Of a DNA stretch of 48,331 bases, positions 43,097 to 48,331 are shown piece after piece. The notes under the pieces are model-generated. The model was given only the letters and a program-made list of their open reading frames with translations. It was not told the origin of the DNA and searched no databases. Position numbers and translations under genes: made by a program. The number at the start of each line of letters is the position of its first letter. Within the stretch, counting starts at the first letter, position 1. The DNA is from Aquiflexum sp. TKW24L (GTDB lineage: Bacteria > Bacteroidota > Bacteroidia > Cytophagales > Cyclobacteriaceae). Where the stretch lies: the NCBI RefSeq assembly GCF_023502205.1, contig NZ_JAMFLG010000034.1, positions 1 to 48,331 of the forward strand. Direction: 5' to 3'.

Positions 43097-44344
43097 ATGA
43101 AAACTTTAAATCTCCTTTTCGTGACATTTTTTATCCTGAGCATGGCTTCCTTGGAAGCTGCTACAATCAGGGTCAAAAACGGTCAATCAATCCAAAAAGC
43201 CATCAATCAAGCAGCTGATGGAGATACCTTGATCATCGAAAAAGGAACATTCGCTGAAAATGAAATCACCATCCGAAAGCCATTGACCATCATCGGCGAA
43301 TCCTACCCGGTGATTGATGGAAAGGAAAAAGGAAACGTATTTTTGGTAGCCGCAGAAAATGTCCATATCCGAGGACTCAAAATCATTAACACAGGCATGT
43401 CAAACATGGACGACTCGGCCGGAATCAAATTTTTTGACTCCAAAAACTGTAGCGTGGAAGACAATATCTTGGAAGAAACATATTTTGGTTTACATTTTTC
43501 TAATTCCTCCAAACTGACCATCAAAAATAACAAGCTTTCCTCCCATGCCGAGCGGGAATACCAAACCGGCAACGGTATCCATCTCTGGAAATGCCGTGAT
43601 TCTTTTATTGAAGGAAATACTGTAAGCGGCCACCGCGATGGTATTTACCTAGAATTTGTGACCAATACAGTCAGTATAGGCAACATGATCGAGGCCAACA
43701 AGCGTTATGGTCTGCATTTTATGTTTTCGCATGACAACAGCTATATTCAAAACACCTTCAAGAAAAATGGCGCAGGTGTAGCAGTCATGTACACCCGAAA
43801 TGTACTGATGAAGGAAAATATCTTCGAAGAAAACGAAGGAGCGAGTTCATATGGGATTTTGCTCAAAGACATCACCGACAGCGAAATCGTCGGCAACATA
43901 TTTAGAAAAAATACCATCGGCATCTATATGGAAGGATGTAGCCGAAGCACTTTCAAAAGCAACTCCTTTACCCAAAATGGATGGGCGATCAAACTCATGG
44001 CAAGTTGTGACCAAAATACTTTCGAAGAGAATAATTTTATCGCCAACACCTTTGACATCAGCACCAACGGCACCGTGGTTTTGAATACCCTTCAGCATAA
44101 TTATTGGGACAAATACGAGGGCTACGACTTGGATAAAAACCGGACAGGAGACATTCCCTACCGTCCCATCAGTCTTTTCAGCGTGATCGTAGAAAAAATC
44201 CCCGCCGCAATGATTCTTTGGAGAAGTTTTCTGGTGACCCTTCTCGATAGAATGGAAAAAGTGCTCCCTTCCATCACACCTGAAAATATGATCGACAATT
44301 CCCCTAAAATGAGACCTTATGATATCCGTACAACAAATACATAA
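43097..44344 (+). CDS. nosD: NosD periplasmic right-handed beta-helix protein
   Basis: A 415-residue exported protein with a signal peptide ending near LEAATI, followed by repeated beta-helix (CASH/PbH1) coils such as SSKLTIKNNKLS, NTVSGHRDGIYLE and NVLMKENIFEEN. NosD is needed with NosF and NosY to mature the CuZ site. The frame could start at 43064, but the first 11 residues are not signal-like and MKTLN at 43097 is better. The last 26 bases overlap nosF. Confidence 0.93.
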   Translation: MKTLNLLFVTFFILSMASLEAATIRVKNGQSIQKAINQAADGDTLIIEKGTFAENEITIRKPLTIIGESYPVIDGKEKGNVFLVAAENVHIRGLKIINTGMSNMDDSAGIKFFDSKNCSVEDNILEETYFGLHFSNSSKLTIKNNKLSSHAEREYQTGNGIHLWKCRDSFIEGNTVSGHRDGIYLEFVTNTVSIGNMIEANKRYGLHFMFSHDNSYIQNTFKKNGAGVAVMYTRNVLMKENIFEENEGASSYGILLKDITDSEIVGNIFRKNTIGIYMEGCSRSTFKSNSFTQNGWAIKLMASCDQNTFEENNFIANTFDISTNGTVVLNTLQHNYWDKYEGYDLDKNRTGDIPYRPISLFSVIVEKIPAAMILWRSFLVTLLDRMEKVLPSITPENMIDNSPKMRPYDIRTTNT

Positions 44345-45062
44345 AAAGTTTGGCAAGCTAGAAGTCTTGAAGGATTTCAACCTGGAGTTTGAATCCGGAA
44401 AAAGCTATGCCCTCATGGGTCCAAACGGCTCAGGAAAAACCACACTGATTAAAATCATCCTTGGCATGGTCATCCCGAATGCAGGAGATATCCTTGTCAA
44501 AGGCAAATCCATCAAAGGCAGCTTTGCCTATAGATCCGATATCGGCTATATGCCACAGATCGGCCGATACCCTGATAACATGAAAATAGGTCAGCTATTC
44601 TCCATGATGCAGGACATGAGACCCGAAATCAAGAAATATGACATGGCTTTGGCCACAGAATTTGGATTGATGGACATGCTGGATAAACCTATGCATACCC
44701 TCAGCGGGGGAACGCGTCAAAAAGTGAGTGCCTCTTTGGCTTTTATGTTTTGTCCGGATATTTTGATCCTCGATGAACCTACAGCTGGACTCGACCCCAT
44801 TGCGGTAGAAATCCTGAAAACCAAAATCATCCACGAAAGAGAAAAAGGAAAACTCATCCTCATCACTTCCCATATCCTGAGTGAGTTGGATGAACTGACC
44901 AACCATGCCATCTATATCCATGAGGGAAAAGTATTCTTCAATGACACTACTGAAAGCCTGAAGGATATCACCGGCGAATCCAAGTTCACCACAGCCATTG
45001 CGAGATTGATGGAATGGAGTTTAAAAAAAAAGCAAATTAAAACTGAATTGAGCCATGTTTAA
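44319..45062 (+). CDS. nosF: NosF ABC transporter ATPase
   Basis: A 247-residue ATPase of the NosDFY system. Walker A GPNGSGKTT at residues 34-42, the signature LSGGTRQK, and Walker B ILILDEPTAGLDP are all intact. It powers NosY during CuZ maturation in the periplasm. Its start overlaps nosD by 26 bases and its end overlaps nosY by eight, showing translational coupling. Confidence 0.95.
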   Translation: MISVQQIHKKFGKLEVLKDFNLEFESGKSYALMGPNGSGKTTLIKIILGMVIPNAGDILVKGKSIKGSFAYRSDIGYMPQIGRYPDNMKIGQLFSMMQDMRPEIKKYDMALATEFGLMDMLDKPMHTLSGGTRQKVSASLAFMFCPDILILDEPTAGLDPIAVEILKTKIIHEREKGKLILITSHILSELDELTNHAIYIHEGKVFFNDTTESLKDITGESKFTTAIARLMEWSLKKKQIKTELSHV

Positions 45063-45822
45063 GTTATTGAAATACGCCCTGTATGATATCGTAAAGTCAA
45101 GGTTTGCTCTTCTTTACACGCTGTTTATGGTGTTGGTAGCAATCTCCATTTACCAGGTTTCGGAAGATATGAGTAAGGTTTCCCTCAGTCTGCTCAACAT
45201 CATGCTAATGATCATACCTTTGATTTCAGCCATATTTGCTACTACCCATTTTTTTAATAACCTGGAGTTTACCGAGCTCATGCTCGCCCAACCTGTAAAG
45301 AGAAGGGACGTTTTTTTGAGTCAGATTCTTGCTGTGATATTTGTATTGAGCATGGCGATTTTGATAGGTTTTGGTGCGCCGATGCTCCTTTGGGGAGCCG
45401 ATGCTTCGGTTTTGATCTTGCTAGCAATCGGCATTGGACTCAGCGTTATTTTTGCAGGATTGGCGTTTTTGGCTTCGGTCCTGACGAGGGACAAAGCCAA
45501 AGCTATCGGCATCAGCTTGTCATTTTGGATCTATTTCTCTTTGGTCTATGACGGATTTGTACTGTACCTGATTTATAGCTTGGCGGATTATCCATTGGAA
45601 AAACCCACTTTGGCTTTGGTATTTTTAAATCCTGTTGACTTGGGCAGAATCATCATGCTGATGCAGTTGGACATTTCAGCGCTGATGGGATATACGGGCG
45701 CTTTCTTTCAGGATTTTTTCGGTTCGGCAAAGGGAATCCTATTGTCCTCCGCAGTGATGTTTATTTGGATGATTTTGCCTGTAACGGCTGCTATGAGGGT
45801 ATTTAAGAGGAAGGATTTTTGA
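45055..45822 (+). CDS. nosY: NosY ABC transporter permease
   Basis: A 255-residue membrane protein with six hydrophobic segments, typical of the NosY permease that pairs with NosF and NosD. TTHFFNNLEFTELMLAQPVKRRDVFLSQIL, split across the second segment and the adjoining loop, is typical of the family. It is the last gene of the nos run, and no strong terminator is evident after it. Confidence 0.93.
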   Translation: MFKLLKYALYDIVKSRFALLYTLFMVLVAISIYQVSEDMSKVSLSLLNIMLMIIPLISAIFATTHFFNNLEFTELMLAQPVKRRDVFLSQILAVIFVLSMAILIGFGAPMLLWGADASVLILLAIGIGLSVIFAGLAFLASVLTRDKAKAIGISLSFWIYFSLVYDGFVLYLIYSLADYPLEKPTLALVFLNPVDLGRIIMLMQLDISALMGYTGAFFQDFFGSAKGILLSSAVMFIWMILPVTAAMRVFKRKDF

Positions 45823-45902
45823 GTGGAAAGCGATTTAGTGAGATCCAGAAATTGGGAGAATGGAGTGTTGAAAGTTTAAAAATAAATCCGTTGAAATCAA
45901 CA

Positions 45903-46313
45903 TTAAATAAATTTTTCCAAAAATTCGGCAGGAGTTAAAATAGGTATTCCTTCAAACGGATGAAGGACCAATAAATCAGGGTCACCAGTTACTATACATT
46001 TTGCTTTGGCATCCACAGCAAGATGTAAAAACATATCATCTTTTGGATCCCTGCAGGCTTTGAAATTGCTTTGGGTTTCAAAGAAAACAAACTTTTTCTT
46101 TAATAGTGTCAGTATTTCATTTCGCTGTTCGACTGTAAAATACCTATCAAACTTGTTTCTAAAAATGACATAATTGAATTCATCCCAAATATTCTGGGAT
46201 ATGATGACATCTCCTGTTTTTAAAGCAATTTTTAAAGCGGAAGCATTGGTTGAATGTGGAGACAAAACTGAGCTTACAAGCGAATTTGTATCAAAAATAA
46301 ACCTATTTTTCAT
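45903..46313 (-). CDS. PIN-domain toxin
   Basis: A 136-residue PIN-domain ribonuclease, the type found as toxin in VapBC-like pairs. The metal-binding acidic residues are in FIFDTNSLVSS (D8), the middle E in IWDEFNYVI, and DPKDDMFLHLA and TGDPDLLVL near the C-terminus. It is the second gene of a pair and overlaps the antitoxin-like gene by 11 bases. The pair lies right after the nos cluster on the opposite strand. Confidence 0.88.
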   Translation of the reverse strand: MKNRFIFDTNSLVSSVLSPHSTNASALKIALKTGDVIISQNIWDEFNYVIFRNKFDRYFTVEQRNEILTLLKKKFVFFETQSNFKACRDPKDDMFLHLAVDAKAKCIVTGDPDLLVLHPFEGIPILTPAEFLEKFI

Positions 46314-46527
46314 TAAGGATTTGATCTAGAATTTCATCTGAAAAACCCTTTTTCTCAGCCTCTTCTCTTATTTTTTCCAATACAGGCCAAAAGTCTTCTT
46401 CTTCCTTTTCCATTAAAATATTCAAAAATTTATCAAATACATCCGAAATTCTTTGCTTTGTGACAGCATCGCTTTCTTCCCATTTCTTTGCTGTATTTTT
46501 TTCTACTTCAATCATTATCTTTTCCAT
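46303..46527 (-). CDS. Small antitoxin-like protein
   Basis: A 74-residue acidic, helical protein (MIEVEKNTAKKWEESDAVTK, KFLNILMEKEEEDFWPVLEK) lying just before the PIN gene and overlapping it by 11 bases. Size, charge and position fit the antitoxin of a PIN-type pair that lacks a recognisable DNA-binding motif; its promoter binding is unknown. The first methionine is used; M5 is also possible. Confidence 0.7.
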   Translation of the reverse strand: MEKIMIEVEKNTAKKWEESDAVTKQRISDVFDKFLNILMEKEEEDFWPVLEKIREEAEKKGFSDEILDQILNEK

Positions 46528-46556
46528 AACCTAATTAATTTGAAACTCCAATTTAC

Positions 46557-46604
46557 AAAAAATCCCTTGACACTATAACGATGCCTTGATACCTTGGGAT
46601 TTTT
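46557..46604 (-). terminator. Possible weak terminator after the MATE gene
   Basis: AAAAATCCC and GGGATTTTT face each other around a loop of about 30 bases, in the spacer between the MATE gene and the antitoxin-like gene. The stem is AT-rich and the loop long, so its strength is doubtful. Confidence 0.35.
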
Positions 46605-46643
46605 AAATTTAAACCACCTAGAAAATTCTCTAAAAATTACTAC

Positions 46644-48035
46644 CTAAACCTGCACCAACTTCCACTTTCCCCTTTTAAACACCAAAGTACTCACCACCGC
46701 GTGCAGTGAATGACTGACTGCAATGGCAATAAAAACACCTGTTGCCCCCAATCCAAAAGTCTTGGCAAGCAGGTAAGCAAAGGGAATCTGAAAGCCCCAA
46801 AGGATGGCCAAGTTGATGATTGTTGGCGTCCGAGTATCACCCGCACCATTGAGCGACTGACTCATCACCATGCCATAGCCAAAGAAAACATAGCCCAGAC
46901 AAATGATCGTCAAGCCCATTGTCCCGACAGCGATAACTCCCTCTTCCTGATTGAATATCCCAATAAAGAATCCTGCTCCTGCGATGAAAATAATGGCACA
47001 GAATCCAAGAAATATGGCTGTCAGGTGTGCTGCTAACCAAGCGGATTTCTCCGCTCTTCCCGGTTGCAGGGCGCCAAGATTTTGTCCGACCAAGGTCGCT
47101 GCGGCATTGGAAAGCCCAAATGCAGGCAAAAGTGCGAAGATGATCAGCCTGACAGCTATCGTATATCCCGCCAAAGCCACAGAACCTGATTCGGAGATAA
47201 TCCTCATCAGGAAGATCCATGAAGCGGATTCGATCAGAAACTGACCCATTCCTCCTGAGGCTACTTTGACGATGGTCAGGACTGTTTTCCAATTCATCTT
47301 GAGGCTATCCCAATGGAATTTGATGATGGATTTGCCATTGAACAGGATATAAAACTGGTAAATCACCCCGATTCCCCTGCCCGTCGTGGTGGCCCAAGCC
47401 GCCCCTTCCAATCCCATTGCCGGAATCGGTCCCAAGCCAAAAATAAGGATCGGATCCAAAACGATGTTAAAGCCATTGGCTATCCACAAGGTTCTCATAG
47501 CCACGGCAGCATTACCTGCACCACGAAAAATTCCATTGATCAGAAAGAGTAACATCACACAGACATTTCCACCAAAGATAACTTGGGTATAGCGGTAGCC
47601 CTGCTCAATCACTTCCGGTTCTCCACCCATCAGTGCCAGCATGGGTTTGGCATAAATTACCCCAAGAACCGCCACCGCCACTGCAAAAAGCGAACAAACC
47701 AAGATTGCCTGAAAAGCAGCTGCAGATGCTTCTTTAGGCTTTTTCTCCCCTATCCTCCGAGCCACAATCGCAGTCGCTGCCATACTGAGTCCAATCGCAA
47801 TCGAGTAAATTATCGTCAATACTGATTCCGTCAGACCCACAGTCGCAACAGCATGTACGCCTAGTTTGCCTACAAAAAATATGTCTACTACTGCAAATAA
47901 CGATTCCATCACCATCTCCAAAATCATGGGAACAGAAAGGTAGAAAATCGCTTTTTTGATACTGATACCTGTAAAATCCTCCTCAAGGCCACTGACAGCC
48001 TGACGGAAATGAAGAATAAAATCTTTGATTGTCAT
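46644..48035 (-). CDS. MATE-family efflux transporter
   Basis: A 463-residue MATE exporter with 12 hydrophobic segments. Family landmarks are SVPMILEMVMESLFAVVDIFFVG early, TVGLTESVLTIIYSIAIGLS, and in the second half AFGLSNAAATLVGQNLGA. Such proteins expel drugs or toxic metabolites with a Na+ or H+ gradient. The frame could start at 48107, but MTIKDFILHF at 48035 gives the normal length and the extra 24 residues look non-coding. It stands alone on the minus strand. Confidence 0.9.
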   Translation of the reverse strand: MTIKDFILHFRQAVSGLEEDFTGISIKKAIFYLSVPMILEMVMESLFAVVDIFFVGKLGVHAVATVGLTESVLTIIYSIAIGLSMAATAIVARRIGEKKPKEASAAAFQAILVCSLFAVAVAVLGVIYAKPMLALMGGEPEVIEQGYRYTQVIFGGNVCVMLLFLINGIFRGAGNAAVAMRTLWIANGFNIVLDPILIFGLGPIPAMGLEGAAWATTTGRGIGVIYQFYILFNGKSIIKFHWDSLKMNWKTVLTIVKVASGGMGQFLIESASWIFLMRIISESGSVALAGYTIAVRLIIFALLPAFGLSNAAATLVGQNLGALQPGRAEKSAWLAAHLTAIFLGFCAIIFIAGAGFFIGIFNQEEGVIAVGTMGLTIICLGYVFFGYGMVMSQSLNGAGDTRTPTIINLAILWGFQIPFAYLLAKTFGLGATGVFIAIAVSHSLHAVVSTLVFKRGKWKLVQV

Positions 48036-48331
48036 ATATGAAAATGCTATCCCGAAGGGGTTGAAAATAATCAGCAGACGTGCCTTAAAGGGACTGTGCC
48101 AAAACAAACAGGAGAAAAATTAAGCCTTCATAATGGCACAAAAATGCTACAAAAAAATAATAAACGCAAAGGGGAAATCTATGGAACAATAATATTGAAT
48201 AGAGAGCTAACATCTTCGGGATCCAAATCAGCCCTGAAAGGGCGAAATAATATTATGATCAATTTTCTTTGGTCCGATTTTCAAAATCGATTTTCATTAA
48301 TAAAAATTTCACCCTGTCAGGGCTGCGGGAA
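48036..48331. other. Spacer with inverted repeat at the window edge
   Basis: No gene is visible upstream of the MATE start to the end of the window. The main element is the inverted repeat at 48229-48325, described separately. The remaining bases are AT-rich and probably hold the MATE promoter. Confidence 0.5.
48229..48325. repeat. Inverted repeat with CAGCCCTGA ends
   Basis: CAGCCCTGAAAGGGCGAAAT at 48229-48248 faces ATTTCACCCTGTCAGGGCTG at 48306-48325; the two pair as inverted repeats with three mismatches, around a 57-base AT-rich centre. Each arm also has its own small CCCTGAAAGGG or CCCTGTCAGGG dyad. Repeats of this style are common in Bacteroidota spacers and may be a short non-autonomous mobile element. 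Confidence 0.75.

Noticed and set aside
1-48331. tRNA, rRNA or insertion sequence genes
   Set aside because: I found no cloverleaf, rRNA motif or transposase frame on either strand; the search was by eye.

Overview
The window looks like a chromosomal segment of a Bacteroidota bacterium, most likely order Cytophagales, family Cyclobacteriaceae. The pointers are the family content (DUF4136, CIA30, YeeE/DUF6691 pairs, a clade II nos cluster with Rrf2 and Ric), promoters with the Bacteroidota -7 element TAnnTTTG, spacers full of the degenerate repeats typical of this phylum, and moderate to low GC. The lineage is inferred from protein style and promoter form; no rRNA or tRNA gene was recognised.

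Layout. (1) 1-2670: minus-strand genes (epimerase, RhuM-Fic, a frameshifted DUF3592-like gene) separated by attC-like sites, which reads as the edge of an integron cassette array without a visible integrase. (2) 2900-7860: housekeeping and accessory genes (luciferase-like monooxygenase, SDR, MscS channel) and a hairpin repeat array. (3) 7895-12309: a minus-strand sulfur operon (SLC13-type permease with TrkA-C domains, persulfide dioxygenase-rhodanese fusion, two half-size YeeE/YedE transporters). (4) 12967-21837: AI-2E transporter, EEP-family nuclease or phosphatase, DUF2200, an XRE/DUF2975 pair with a palindromic operator candidate, DUF4136, DUF421, zinc alcohol dehydrogenase, orphan CheB, CIA30. 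(5) 22540-26337: two secreted proteins, a DUF1080 protein and a beta-propeller cytochrome c, followed by a 4 x 177 bp tandem repeat. (6) 27465-33712: a nearly complete molybdenum cofactor operon (moaA, moeA, a TauE/SafE-type exporter, moaD, moeB-rhodanese, moaE, moaC-mogA fusion). (7) 33778-36709: feoA-feoB with a small FeoB-associated protein. (8) 36955-45822: a plus-strand run rrf2, ric, a histidine-rich heme-copper-oxidase-like membrane protein joined in frame to a lipoprotein cytochrome c, nosZ, nosB-like, nosL, nosD, nosF, nosY. (9) 45903-48331: a PIN toxin/antitoxin pair, a MATE exporter and an inverted repeat.

The most notable unit is region 8. An Rrf2 regulator with three sensor-type cysteines and a di-iron Fe-S repair protein head the same gene run as nitrous oxide reductase, behind two copies of a dyad motif, one of which covers the putative -7 box. 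The canonical electron-transfer genes nosR, nosG and nosH are absent, and the histidine-rich membrane protein and cytochrome c stand in their place. This suggests a nitric-oxide-responsive N2O respiration module with a poorly described electron route. Neighbouring feoAB would supply iron. The Moco operon is often found in denitrifiers, but no molybdoenzyme lies in the window.
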